Made by a program: the position numbers and the translations under genes. This document shows, one piece after another, positions 36,677 through 45,573 of a stretch of DNA of 64,000 nt; positions within the stretch are counted from its first letter, which is position 1, and each line of letters starts with the position of its first letter. The stretch is taken from assembly GCA_009668015.1 (NCBI GenBank), contig WJYB01000002.1, forward strand, positions 248,001 through 312,000, in the 5' to 3' direction. This stretch comes from Enterobacteriaceae bacterium RIT714 (lineage in GTDB: Bacteria > Pseudomonadota > Gammaproteobacteria > Enterobacterales > Enterobacteriaceae). Below the pieces are notes generated by a model that was not told the DNA's origin, made no database searches, and saw only the letters and a list, made by a program, of their open reading frames with translations.

Positions 36677-37420
36677 TTAGCTCATATGCAGGCCGCCATT
36701 AATAGAGAAATCAGCACCTGTTGCGAATCCTGATTCGTCAGATGCCAGCCAGGCGCAGATAGACGCTATTTCCTGTGGAGAGCCCAGGCGACGCACTGGA
36801 ACTTCCTGAACAATTTTATCAATAACCTGAACAGGCGTGACTGTTTTCAGTTTTGACGTTGCCAGATAACCCGGCGATACCGTGTTTACCGTAACACCAC
36901 GGGCCGAAACTTCGCGGGCCAACGCTCGAGTAAAACCACGCACAGCAGATTTTGCCGTAGAGTAGTTAACCTGACCCGTTTGACCAATTTGCGCATTTAC
37001 GGAAGAAATATTGATGATACGTCCCCATCCTCGCGACATCATGCCATCAACAACTTGTTTTGTGACATTGAATAATGAGTTCATATTGGTGTTTATAACG
37101 GCCTGCCACTCCTGTGGCTGCATATCACGAAATAAAACATTGCGTGCTGTACCCGCATTATTAACCAGCACGTCTATCTCCCCTATTTCAGCTTTTATTT
37201 TAGCAAACGCTTTAACAGTTGATTCCCAATCAGCCACATTCCCTTCTGATGCGATGAAATCAAATCCCATCTTTTTATTGTCATCAAGCCAGGCGGTTTT
37301 ACGTTGAGAATTGGGTCCGCAACCTGCAATCACCTTAAAACCATCCTTCGCCAGTCGACGACAAATAGCAGTTCCAAGGCTTCCCATCCCGGATGTAACA
37401 TACGCAATACGTTGGGTCAT
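36677..37420 (-). CDS. PhaB-like short-chain reductase
   Basis: 247 residues from MTQRIAYVTSGMGSLG (GGGAGAAGG ahead); the frame is open 41 codons upstream but that part is not homologous. The sequence closely follows acetoacetyl-CoA reductase PhaB of Cupriavidus as I remember it (GCGPNSQR, GFDFIASEGNVADW, NGGLHMS end). SDR residues Ser140, Tyr153 and Lys157 are present. Position 94, Asp in PhaB, is Asn here (NAGTARN), and the TGGMGG loop is TSGMGS, so the substrate may have changed. No PHA synthase or thiolase is nearby; the neighbours handle hydroxy acids. Confidence 0.85.
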   Translation of the reverse strand: MTQRIAYVTSGMGSLGTAICRRLAKDGFKVIAGCGPNSQRKTAWLDDNKKMGFDFIASEGNVADWESTVKAFAKIKAEIGEIDVLVNNAGTARNVLFRDMQPQEWQAVINTNMNSLFNVTKQVVDGMMSRGWGRIINISSVNAQIGQTGQVNYSTAKSAVRGFTRALAREVSARGVTVNTVSPGYLATSKLKTVTPVQVIDKIVQEVPVRRLGSPQEIASICAWLASDESGFATGADFSINGGLHMS

Positions 37421-37435
37421 AGCCCTTCTCCCAGA

Positions 37436-37447
37436 TGCATTTATGCA
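37436..37447. promoter_or_regulatory. Short palindrome TGCATTTATGCA before the SDR gene
   Basis: A 12-base perfect palindrome sharing the TGCAT half of the island's operators, 16 bases upstream of the SDR start codon. It lacks the 10-base spacer, so it is a weaker candidate for the same regulator. Confidence 0.35.
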
Positions 37448-37538
37448 ACAATTTTTACGACTTATTAACAGTAAGCTATCTGCGGAGTTTTTTAGCAATG
37501 TCGAGCCGTTGAAATTGTGACCACGATCGTCAATTTTC

Positions 37539-37562
37539 TGCATTTAAACACACTCAAATGCA
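37539..37562. promoter_or_regulatory. Operator candidate in the SDR/lactonase gap (SDR side)
   Basis: TGCATTT-N10-AAATGCA, identical in half-sites and spacing to the site before gntR. It lies 119 bases upstream of the SDR start. Confidence 0.7.
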
Positions 37563-37688
37563 ATAACCTGCAGTCGCAGTGCAATTTCAAATGCTCAGAA
37601 ATCATAATTAATACATTGAAATTTATATTATTTTTATAAATAGAACTTGCCAAACATAAAAATGCGACATCAATCACACGCCAGTTTG

Positions 37689-37712
37689 TGCACTTATGTT
37701 TAGATAAATGCA
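37689..37712. promoter_or_regulatory. Operator candidate before the lactonase gene
   Basis: TGCACTT-N10-AAATGCA, one base off the perfect repeat, ending 23 bases before the lactonase ATG. With the site at 37539 it frames a divergent promoter region about 150 bases centre to centre. Confidence 0.7.
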
Positions 37713-37735
37713 TATTTTCCCTATTTGGATTTTCA

Positions 37736-38842
37736 ATGAGTAAGTTTGCCTATGTGGGTTGTCGTACGTCCGAGTGGCGCGGGGCACGCGGAAAGGGAAT
37801 TGAAGTATTCCGCATTGATGAGTCAGGTAACTGGCATCACGTCCAGCGAGTAACCTCTGTTCAGGAAAATCCGTCCTGGCTCACACTAGATGAAAATAGG
37901 AATCGGCTGTACGTGCTGCATGGGGATGGCAATCAGGTAGCTATTTTTGCGCGTGATCCTGTCTCTGGCATGCTGACTTTGTTATCTGAACAAACAACGG
38001 GCCCACAGAATCCCCATCCTGACCTTGATCCATTGCGACGTAATAATCCGGTGCATGCCTCTCTCTCACCCGACAAGCGCCATCTGCTGATTGCTAACCA
38101 TGAAGGCGGCAATGTGGCAGCATTAACGTTCGCTGATGATGACGCGCTACTGCCTCCTCACCACCTGGCGATGGTGGAAGGCCACGCTAATGAGGATGGC
38201 GCTGCGGCCAGCCTGTCACGTCCGCATGAAATTATTTTTGCGCCAGATAGCGATTATTACGCTCTGCCCATCCAGGGCCGACAGGCGGGGAACGGCATTG
38301 ATATGGTTCGTATTTATCACTGGCGTGATGGGCAGTCATTACTCACTGATGAAGTGCGCTTACCGGCTGGAAGCTGGCCGCGTCATGTCGATTTCCATCC
38401 TCAGGGGAAATGGCTTTATGGCCTGAGCGAACTCGGTAACACAATTACCGTTTACGATTTTGAACCAGAGACGGGAAACATTGCGCTCAAGCAGACGTTG
38501 AGCAGCCTACCGGAAGGATTTGAAGCACGTAACGATGCCAGTGAAATCGAAGTGCATCCGTCCGGGCGCTTTCTGTATGCAGCCAATCGTGGTCACAACA
38601 GTATTGCGGTTATGCACATAAATCCTGATGATGGCTGTTTAAAGCCGGTGGGATGGGTGTTTTGCGGTGGTAAAACGCCGCGTTTTACAACACTCTCTGC
38701 AGATGGGCTCTATTTTTACAGCGCTAATGAGGATTCTGATTCCATTCGCATTTTCAGCATTGATCAGAATTCGGGCATGCTTAAAGACACGGGTAAAGAG
38801 ATATTGACTGCCAGCCCAACCTGTATTGTGTTTTCCGGATAA
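37736..38842 (+). CDS. Beta-propeller lactonase family protein
   Basis: 368 residues from MSKFAYVGCRTSEWRG. The chain has the seven-bladed lactonase features seen in YbhE/Pgl and cis,cis-muconate cyclases: ENPSWLTLDENRNRLYVLHGDGN, NPVHASLSPDKRHLLIANHEGGNVAAL, PRHVDFHPQGKWLYGLSELGNTITVYDF and HPSGRFLYAANRGHNSIAV. No signal peptide, so it is cytoplasmic. It probably opens a sugar-acid or carboxy-lactone in the pathway of this island; 6-phosphogluconolactone is another option but the context does not favour it. Confidence 0.82.
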   Translation: MSKFAYVGCRTSEWRGARGKGIEVFRIDESGNWHHVQRVTSVQENPSWLTLDENRNRLYVLHGDGNQVAIFARDPVSGMLTLLSEQTTGPQNPHPDLDPLRRNNPVHASLSPDKRHLLIANHEGGNVAALTFADDDALLPPHHLAMVEGHANEDGAAASLSRPHEIIFAPDSDYYALPIQGRQAGNGIDMVRIYHWRDGQSLLTDEVRLPAGSWPRHVDFHPQGKWLYGLSELGNTITVYDFEPETGNIALKQTLSSLPEGFEARNDASEIEVHPSGRFLYAANRGHNSIAVMHINPDDGCLKPVGWVFCGGKTPRFTTLSADGLYFYSANEDSDSIRIFSIDQNSGMLKDTGKEILTASPTCIVFSG

Positions 38843-38862
38843 CATAACGCCTGGGGTCAGTG

Positions 38863-39798
38863 TTAACAGGCCTGGCCTCCAGCAACATCCCCCTCTTCTG
38901 CACCCATTGCACGTTTCAATGGCGTGACATTTTCGATAAACGTTTTCACCGAGGGAGAAGATAAGTCATAACTCTTTACGCCAACGTACAATTCTCGCTT
39001 CGCCCATGGTTCGACGAGAGGAATGCAGCGCACTGCGTCATGATTAGCCACCTGAGCGATTTCATTAACTGGCAAGATGGCTATTCCCAACTGTTGCGCA
39101 ACCAGTTCGGCCATAGAGACGAAACTGCTGACCCGTAAGCCTATATTCAGCGTTGTACCCAGCTTTCTCGCTTCACGCTCCAGAATGTGGCTCACTGCGC
39201 TTTCCCGATGTGGCCCAATCATTTTCTCATCGATGCAATCCACTAATTGCAAGGTCGCGCGCTCCGCCAACGGATGCCCCTGCCACACCAAAACGGACAA
39301 CTGGTCTTGCTGCCATGGCCAGACCTCAATGCCGGAAGCAGGTGTCCAACTGGAAAAGAAACCGACATCCGCGTCCCCCTGCAGCAAGCCCTGCACGACG
39401 CCAATGCCTGTGTGTTCTTCAATATCGATATCTGTCTGCGGGTAATGAGCAAGGAACTGACTGATGGCACGCGGTAGATAATGCATCAACGCCGCAGAGA
39501 TCGTAAAAATGCGAATGTGGCCGCGTACGCCAGCCACGTAATCACTGAGCTCCTCTTCCATTTGGTCGAGATTGCGGAACACCTGGCGCGCGTGAAACAG
39601 CAGCGAGTGCCCCGCAGGCGTCAACTCGATGCCGCGCGGCAAGCGTAGCATCAGTGGCGTGCCAATTTGCTGTTCCAGTTCTGTTATGCGCTTACTCACG
39701 GCTGAGACGGCCAGATGCTTACGGCGTGCGGCACGCGTAAGATTCTGCTCTTCAGCCACAGCGACAAACAGCGAAAGTGAGACCAGATCGTAGCGCAT
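38863..39798 (-). CDS. LysR-family transcription regulator
   Basis: 311 residues. The N-terminal helix-turn-helix is LSLFVAVAEEQNLTRAARRKHLAVSAVSKRITELEQQIG and the rest is a LysR effector domain. It is the last gene of the leftward series and starts 8 bases after the hydratase stop, so it is probably in that operon. It converges on the lactonase gene. Effector unknown; a tricarboxylate-like inducer is plausible from its neighbours. Confidence 0.9.
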   Translation of the reverse strand: MRYDLVSLSLFVAVAEEQNLTRAARRKHLAVSAVSKRITELEQQIGTPLMLRLPRGIELTPAGHSLLFHARQVFRNLDQMEEELSDYVAGVRGHIRIFTISAALMHYLPRAISQFLAHYPQTDIDIEEHTGIGVVQGLLQGDADVGFFSSWTPASGIEVWPWQQDQLSVLVWQGHPLAERATLQLVDCIDEKMIGPHRESAVSHILEREARKLGTTLNIGLRVSSFVSMAELVAQQLGIAILPVNEIAQVANHDAVRCIPLVEPWAKRELYVGVKSYDLSSPSVKTFIENVTPLKRAMGAEEGDVAGGQAC

Positions 39799-39806
39799 GA
39801 ACTTCC

Positions 39807-42455
39807 CTACTCTTTAAGTGTTTGCTGAATGACAAAGGGCAAAATACCGCCATAACGCAGATAGCGCAGTTCTTGCTGGGAGTCTATCACTGCCTCAAGA
39901 TTCAGTGCAGCAATCTGACTGCCTCCACGGCGGATGTAGAGCACCAGTGCCGTAGCTCCCGGTGCGAGCATTTCCAGACCTGTTATATCCAGTACTTCAG
40001 TGCCATCCATTTCAGGTAACTTATCCGCTTCATCAGCAATGAAATGCAGCGGAAGAATGCCCATTCCGATCAGATTAGTGCGGTGGATACGTTCGAAACT
40101 ATTGGCAATAACGGCTTTAACACCCATCAATGCCTGTGCTTTAGCAGCCCAGTCACGGCTCGATCCTGCTCCGTACCGCTCACCAGCCAGCACGACTAGC
40201 GGCGTGTCTGCATCATGCCATGTTTGCGCAGCCTCAAAAGCCGGAAGAATATGCTGATGGGACGCATCCCAGGTATAACCTCCGCCACCGCGCTTATCTG
40301 CCGGTAACAAACGGTTGGATAGCGCTTTATTCGTGAAAGCACCGCGTACCATCACCTCGTGATTACTGCGTCGCGTGGAGTAAAGATTCAGGTCCTGCGG
40401 ATCCTCGTAATGCTCAAGCAGCCACTGACCGGCAAGGCTGTCTGCAGAAATCGCACCAGCTGGCGAAATATGATCGGTTGTGACGTCATCGCCTAGCCAG
40501 AGAAAAGGACGAGCATTATTGAGCGACAGCGGTTCGGCAGGGTCACGAGGTAAGCGTTCCAGATAGCCCGGCCGACGCAGATAGGTTGACGTCGATTCCC
40601 ATGGATAATGCACGCTACCCGGAGCTTCAATTTGCTGCCAGTGCGGGGTTCCCTGCCAGATAAGATCGCGACGCTGTATGTAATGTTCACGCTTCATTAC
40701 CCTTTTTACCCACAGTTCAATTTCTTCACGAGCTGGCATCAAATCACGCATTAAAATCGGCTGATGTTGCTCATCGTAGCCAAGCGGATCGTTCAACATG
40801 TCATGCTGAACATTTCCGGCGATAGCCCAGGCAATCACTAATGCTGGCGAGGTGAGATAACCATGCCCAAGGCTGGGATTAACGCGCCGAGGAAAGTTAC
40901 GGTTACCCGAAAGCACACACACTGCCTGAAGGCCATCATTCACCAGATTTTCCATTGCCGATTGTAATGCGCCCGAACTGCCAATGCAGGTCATACATCC
41001 ATAACCCGCTACATCGAATCCCACTTTTTCTAACTCGCTGAGCAGGCCAGATTCTCCAAGATAATCGGTAACCGCCCGAGAGCCGGGTGAAAAGGAGGTT
41101 TTAACCCACGGCTTGGGCTGCAGCCCGTACTTTGCCGCATTTCTGGCAAATAATGCCGCCTGAATTACCAGCCAGGGGTTGGCAGTTGTTGTGCAGCTGG
41201 TTATGGCCGCGATAGCCACGGCGCCTTGTTGAATCGGTTGTGGGTAATCATCATGCTGCCATTTCAAAGCGCGCTCGCCGGCTTTCAATGTCTCCATAAA
41301 ACTTTTCGGCGAATCACTGAGCGGAATTTGTTGATGAGGATTATAAGGCCCCGCCACGCTGGGTTCGATGCTACTTAAATCCAGCTCAATGCGTTGTGTA
41401 AAGTCAGGCTGACGATCCTCCGGATGACGCCAAAGGTGCTGATGTTGCATATAACTGCGAATAATTTCCTGTTTCTCTTCACTGCGCCCGGTCAGGTTGA
41501 CGTACTCTGCGCTGCGCTGATCAAACGGGAAGAACACCACGGTGGCACCGTATTCCGGGGCCATATTGGCAATGGTGGCGCGCGATTCGAGCGGAATACT
41601 GTGGAGTGCAGGACCGGTGAACTCAACAAATTTGCCAACCACACCGCTTTCACGCAACAGGCGCGTGATGTGCAGAGCCAGATCGCTGTCGCTAACATCC
41701 GGCGGCAGTTCACCGGAAACACAAATTCCGACCACGTCCGGGAAGCGTAACGTGACTGGCTCGCCAACCAATGCGGCCTGACCTTCCAGACCACCTACGC
41801 CCCACCCCAACACACCAAGTGCATTTATCATCGGCGTATGGCTGTCGGTTGCAATCATGCAATCGGCGTGCAGCAACGGTATGGCTTCACGCTCATCCAC
41901 CGTGACCACTTCAGCAATGGTTTCAAGGTTCATTAAATGAATAATGCCGGTGCCGGGTGGAATGACGCGGAAGTTATCCAGGCTTTTTTCTGCCCAGCGA
42001 ATGAAGCGATAGCGTTCAGCGTTACGGCGAAAATCAAACTTGAGGTTATCTTCAAGCGCATCGGCATTAGCGTAACTTTCAACGATGACCGAATGATCGA
42101 TGGTTAGCACAGCAGGAATGTGTGGATTGATAGCGCGCGGATCGCCACCTAACTCAGCAGTAAGATCGCGCATGGCAGCAAAGTCAGCCAAAGCCGGTAA
42201 ACAGGTAGTGTCATGGAACATGAGGCGGTCGGGATAAAACTCAACCTCACCAGGGGAGGACTTTGCAGACAAATAGTTGAGCAATTCAGGCAGCGTTTGC
42301 GGTGAGCATCGCGCAACATTCTCAAGCAGAATGCGAATGCTGTAAGGCAATGTCTGCAGTTGCTCCAGCGGGACGATCTGGGTGAGGTCAATAAAATGAT
42401 ACAGGCGGTTATGAATAACCAGCGGCGAGCGTTCCAGCGTTAAGGGCGATGTCAT
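39807..42455 (-). CDS. AcnA-like aconitase-family hydratase
   Basis: 882 residues, AcnA/IRP length. The three cluster cysteines are present: Cys421 in TSCTTTANP and Cys487/Cys490 in GCMTCIGSSG, with the same 66-residue spacing as in E. coli AcnA. DSHTPMINALGVLGWGVGG and the C-terminal swivel domain AGERYGAGSSRDWAAK are intact. The TSCTNTSNP loop of housekeeping aconitases is altered to TSCTTTANP and GCTTCIGNSG to GCMTCIGSSG, so a special substrate is possible. Its place beside an isopropylmalate-dehydrogenase-like gene suggests isomerisation of a 2-hydroxy tri- or dicarboxylate. Confidence 0.9.
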   Translation of the reverse strand: MTSPLTLERSPLVIHNRLYHFIDLTQIVPLEQLQTLPYSIRILLENVARCSPQTLPELLNYLSAKSSPGEVEFYPDRLMFHDTTCLPALADFAAMRDLTAELGGDPRAINPHIPAVLTIDHSVIVESYANADALEDNLKFDFRRNAERYRFIRWAEKSLDNFRVIPPGTGIIHLMNLETIAEVVTVDEREAIPLLHADCMIATDSHTPMINALGVLGWGVGGLEGQAALVGEPVTLRFPDVVGICVSGELPPDVSDSDLALHITRLLRESGVVGKFVEFTGPALHSIPLESRATIANMAPEYGATVVFFPFDQRSAEYVNLTGRSEEKQEIIRSYMQHQHLWRHPEDRQPDFTQRIELDLSSIEPSVAGPYNPHQQIPLSDSPKSFMETLKAGERALKWQHDDYPQPIQQGAVAIAAITSCTTTANPWLVIQAALFARNAAKYGLQPKPWVKTSFSPGSRAVTDYLGESGLLSELEKVGFDVAGYGCMTCIGSSGALQSAMENLVNDGLQAVCVLSGNRNFPRRVNPSLGHGYLTSPALVIAWAIAGNVQHDMLNDPLGYDEQHQPILMRDLMPAREEIELWVKRVMKREHYIQRRDLIWQGTPHWQQIEAPGSVHYPWESTSTYLRRPGYLERLPRDPAEPLSLNNARPFLWLGDDVTTDHISPAGAISADSLAGQWLLEHYEDPQDLNLYSTRRSNHEVMVRGAFTNKALSNRLLPADKRGGGGYTWDASHQHILPAFEAAQTWHDADTPLVVLAGERYGAGSSRDWAAKAQALMGVKAVIANSFERIHRTNLIGMGILPLHFIADEADKLPEMDGTEVLDITGLEMLAPGATALVLYIRRGGSQIAALNLEAVIDSQQELRYLRYGGILPFVIQQTLKE

Positions 42456-42541
42456 AAAAACCTTCCGTCACAGCAATTTTGTTATGTTCGTCGCTGGATA
42501 ACGTCTCATGCCCATTAATGAATGAAAATTGAACATTAATC

Positions 42542-42574
42542 AATGCAGCGTTCTCCAAATGAGAACGCTGCATT
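42542..42574. other. Long perfect stem-loop in the operon
   Basis: AATGCAGCGTTCTC pairs over 14 bases with GAGAACGCTGCATT around a CAAAT loop. It lies 3 bases past the solute-binding gene's stop and 87 bases before the hydratase start, without a T run on the leftward strand. It could stabilise the upstream message or attenuate the downstream genes. Confidence 0.6.
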
Positions 42575-42577
42575 AGT

Positions 42578-43264
42578 TTAAGACTCGGCAAGATTTCGAT
42601 TAATAATCTCCCTGATAGCGCCATTTTCCTGCCATTTATTCAGGTAATGACTAATTTCACCATAAAGCTGGTCCTGCGCATGCGGCAAACAAATAGCCTG
42701 GAAAATCTGACCGAAATTATCGGGCAGAACGCGAAAACCGCGATTGTTACTGACTGCACTTTCTAAAGGTTGACGGATTCCTGCTGCCATATCGCCTTCT
42801 CCATCGAGAAACGCATCGATCGCGGCCTGTGATGAGGCGAGTCGATTGAGCGCGGCGTGTTTTAATTCGCGGCTCAGAAACAGATCGTAGGCTGCTCCTT
42901 TACCGACATTGATGACCACATCAGGTTTATCCATCTCGGTCACGCTTTGCCAGTTGCTGCTCTCTCTCACCATCACGGTACCTTCGATGGTGATATAGGA
43001 CTGCGTAAATCGCAGCACCTCTTCACGCTTCGGGTCTATCGCCAAAAAGGCGACGTCCCAGCGATTGTGAGTGGCATCATCTACCACCTTGCCTGCTGTG
43101 GGATACGTAATAAATTGCGCGTCTCTTCCCTGTTCAGCCGCAATTTTTTGGGCGATCTCCACAGTAATCCCGCCAGGCTGCCCATCGGGCAGCGTTTTGG
43201 CCAATACAGCGTTACCTAAATTGATAGCAAAACGTAGTGGGGTTGCGTTATCGGTGGCTGACAT
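42578..43264 (-). CDS. Solute-binding-domain protein without signal peptide
   Basis: 228 residues from MSATDNATPLRFAINLG, chosen for GGAG 7 bases ahead; it overlaps the MFS gene end by 17 bases. The fold is a type-2 periplasmic binding protein (SBP_bac_3): GGITVEIAQKIAAEQG, RWDVAFLAIDPKREEVLRFTQSYITIEGTVMV, KGAAYDLFLSREL. No signal peptide is seen from this start nor in the open frame upstream (MKRRNRITMMTFLES), and no ABC permease or ATPase is in the island. It may be a cytoplasmic ligand binder or an enzyme of the cyclohexadienyl-dehydratase kind. Confidence 0.75.
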   Translation of the reverse strand: MSATDNATPLRFAINLGNAVLAKTLPDGQPGGITVEIAQKIAAEQGRDAQFITYPTAGKVVDDATHNRWDVAFLAIDPKREEVLRFTQSYITIEGTVMVRESSNWQSVTEMDKPDVVINVGKGAAYDLFLSRELKHAALNRLASSQAAIDAFLDGEGDMAAGIRQPLESAVSNNRGFRVLPDNFGQIFQAICLPHAQDQLYGEISHYLNKWQENGAIREIINRNLAES

Positions 43265-44633
43265 GCGGCTCTCCAGAAAAGTCATCATCGTGATCCTGTT
43301 TCGGCGTTTCAAAATTCAGACGTTGAATTTTTCCAGCCACAAACAGATAACAGCACAGATTGAGGAAAGCGCAGACGCCGACAAAAATCAAAGCACCATT
43401 GAATGAACCGGTATCTTTTATGATGTAGGCAATAATAATTGGCGTAAAGATTCCCGAAATATTGCCAATCATATTGAACAATCCGCCGCTCAGGCCGACC
43501 GCCTCTTTAGGTGAGAAGTCAGACACAACGCACCATCCCATCGCACCAAATCCCTTGCCAAAGAAGGCCAGCGACATGATAGCCACCACAACCCATGCGG
43601 AATCGACGTAATTGCAAATAACCATACTCACGGCTAACAGCATGCCGATAACGATCGGTGTTTTACGTGCGGCTGACAGGCTGAAACCACGCGCCAGCAT
43701 GTAATCGGATAATACGCCGCCCAGCAATGCGCCGGCACATCCACATAACGCCGGCAGTGACGCGATAAATCCCGCCTTGAGAATGGTCATACCACGGTCG
43801 TGCACCAGATAAACCGGGAACCACGTCAGGAAAAAGTAGGAAAGCACGGTAAAGAAGAACTGCCCCATATACACACCCAGCGCCAATCGGCTGGTCAGTA
43901 ATTTACGGGTATATCCTTTGCCGACGTTATCGCCTTTTTTACTGGCTTTCATGTTGGTTAGACCGCCGCCGGACTGGATATATTCAAGCTCAGCATCGTT
44001 GACCAACGGGTGAACTTTAGGCGTATCGGTGAGTACCCGCGTCATCAACAGCGAGACCAGAATACCGACTGCGCCCATAAACCAGAACACCGACTCCCAA
44101 CCAAACGAATAGGAGAACCAGCCCATCAACGGTAAGAAGACCACTAATGCAAAATACTGTGCTGCAGTAGTGAATCCGGAAGCTTTACCACGCTCTTTCG
44201 CCGGGAACCATGCCGCAAGGAATCGAGAGTTAGCGGGTAGCGTTGGTGCTTCAATCAACCCCATCATAAAGATGAAGCCAAACATCAGTACGCGTGTCAC
44301 CCAAATATTGTCAAAAGAGGTGCTGAAACCCACCAAAAAGACGAACAGTGACCAGGTGAAAACCCCGGTTACCAACACTTTTTTTGAGCCGTAACGATCC
44401 AGTAACCAACCCCCCGGATATTGCCCCAGAACATAGGCCCATGTGAAGGTTGAAATCAGATAACCGAGCGCCACAATATCCAGCCCGGCAGATTTCACCA
44501 TATCCGTACCGGCAATTGAGAAGGTCGCTCTATCACCATGATTTAAAGCAATACTGAGAAATACCATCAGCAAAATCATATAACGATAATGCGTAGGTCT
44601 GTTCTTTTTAGCAGTGGAGTTCAGAGTAATCAT
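43248..44633 (-). CDS. MFS anion:cation symporter (GudP/galactonate type)
   Basis: 461 residues, twelve membrane segments. HYRYMILLMVFLSIALNHGDRATFSIAG and PGGWLLDRYGSKKVL are the signature of the ACS family that takes up D-glucarate, galactonate or other sugar acids with protons. The gene sits between the amidohydrolase and the solute-binding-like protein, in the leftward operon. Substrate undetermined; together with two CitMHS carriers it gives this island three organic-acid importers. Confidence 0.9.
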   Translation of the reverse strand: MITLNSTAKKNRPTHYRYMILLMVFLSIALNHGDRATFSIAGTDMVKSAGLDIVALGYLISTFTWAYVLGQYPGGWLLDRYGSKKVLVTGVFTWSLFVFLVGFSTSFDNIWVTRVLMFGFIFMMGLIEAPTLPANSRFLAAWFPAKERGKASGFTTAAQYFALVVFLPLMGWFSYSFGWESVFWFMGAVGILVSLLMTRVLTDTPKVHPLVNDAELEYIQSGGGLTNMKASKKGDNVGKGYTRKLLTSRLALGVYMGQFFFTVLSYFFLTWFPVYLVHDRGMTILKAGFIASLPALCGCAGALLGGVLSDYMLARGFSLSAARKTPIVIGMLLAVSMVICNYVDSAWVVVAIMSLAFFGKGFGAMGWCVVSDFSPKEAVGLSGGLFNMIGNISGIFTPIIIAYIIKDTGSFNGALIFVGVCAFLNLCCYLFVAGKIQRLNFETPKQDHDDDFSGEPHVSHR

Positions 44634-44659
44634 AATATTCGGCCTTGTCTGGCATACGA

Positions 44660-45535
44660 TTAATTAAATCGGTAAAGTTCAGCCGGGTTTTCCACAAATA
44701 ATTTGTGTCTAACCTGATCGTTATGCGCCCAGTGGTATATTTTCGATAGTATCAATGCATCATCTGGCATATTTTTATTGGCACTTATTAAATTGGGATG
44801 TGGCCAGTCACTTCCCCATAAAACACGTTCAGTTGCATCGTGAAGAAAACGGGTAACCAGAGCTGCCATATCAGACACATCATCACATTGTGACTGATGA
44901 TAAAGCGCGGAGAGCTTTACCCAGCATTGGCCCTTTTCAATCAGCTCCCAAGCCAGCTTCCAAACTGGATGTGCCATCGGGTCAGGCTGCGGTAAACGAA
45001 AGTAGTGGTCGATGACCAGATTTCCCGGTATGTGAAGCAGCGTTGATCGCAACTGCCACAACTGATCGGCAGTGGCGTGGACCTGCACATGCCAGCCACG
45101 TTCCGCCACGCGTTGCGCTACGGGAAGCAGCATTTCAGGTGTCGTTGCATTGCCTGCACCCAGATTGAAACGAACCCCCGTTACGCCAGCTTGCTGCAGC
45201 GCATCCAGTTCGGCATCACTGACAGTGTCGTCCACTACGGCTTCACCACGTGCATGGGTGCCAAAAGCGCGTAATGCATCTGTCAGACAACGATTATCCG
45301 TTCCATAAGAAGAGGGCTGCACCAGAATATGACGAGAGTGTCCCAACCATTTTTTAAACTGGTTGTAATCGTTGACGGTCGCGTTTGGTAAATTACGCGT
45401 ATCATCCGCAGCATAGGGATAACGCCTGTCAAAAATATGATGATGACAGTCACAGCTATTTTCAGGCAATACGATCTCAGGCGAGTGTGAAATATGGCTA
45501 TATTTCACATCCGCCAAAATATCTCGGATTTCCAC
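44660..45535 (-). CDS. Amidohydrolase-2 family hydrolase (LigI-like lactonase)
   Basis: 291 residues from a GTG (AAAGGG ahead). TIM-barrel amidohydrolase with DCHHHIFDRRYPYA (about 29-42), VQVHATADQ, GNLVIDHYFRLPQP and LWGSDWPHPN near 248. These match the 2-pyrone-4,6-dicarboxylate hydrolase (LigI) and related lactonases of tricarboxylate or aromatic degradation. Together with the beta-propeller protein it means two possible lactone-opening enzymes in this island. Confidence 0.82.
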   Translation of the reverse strand: MEIRDILADVKYSHISHSPEIVLPENSCDCHHHIFDRRYPYAADDTRNLPNATVNDYNQFKKWLGHSRHILVQPSSYGTDNRCLTDALRAFGTHARGEAVVDDTVSDAELDALQQAGVTGVRFNLGAGNATTPEMLLPVAQRVAERGWHVQVHATADQLWQLRSTLLHIPGNLVIDHYFRLPQPDPMAHPVWKLAWELIEKGQCWVKLSALYHQSQCDDVSDMAALVTRFLHDATERVLWGSDWPHPNLISANKNMPDDALILSKIYHWAHNDQVRHKLFVENPAELYRFN

Positions 45536-45573
45536 GTTAATGCCCTTTTTTAAATTGAAATCGACTAAATTAA

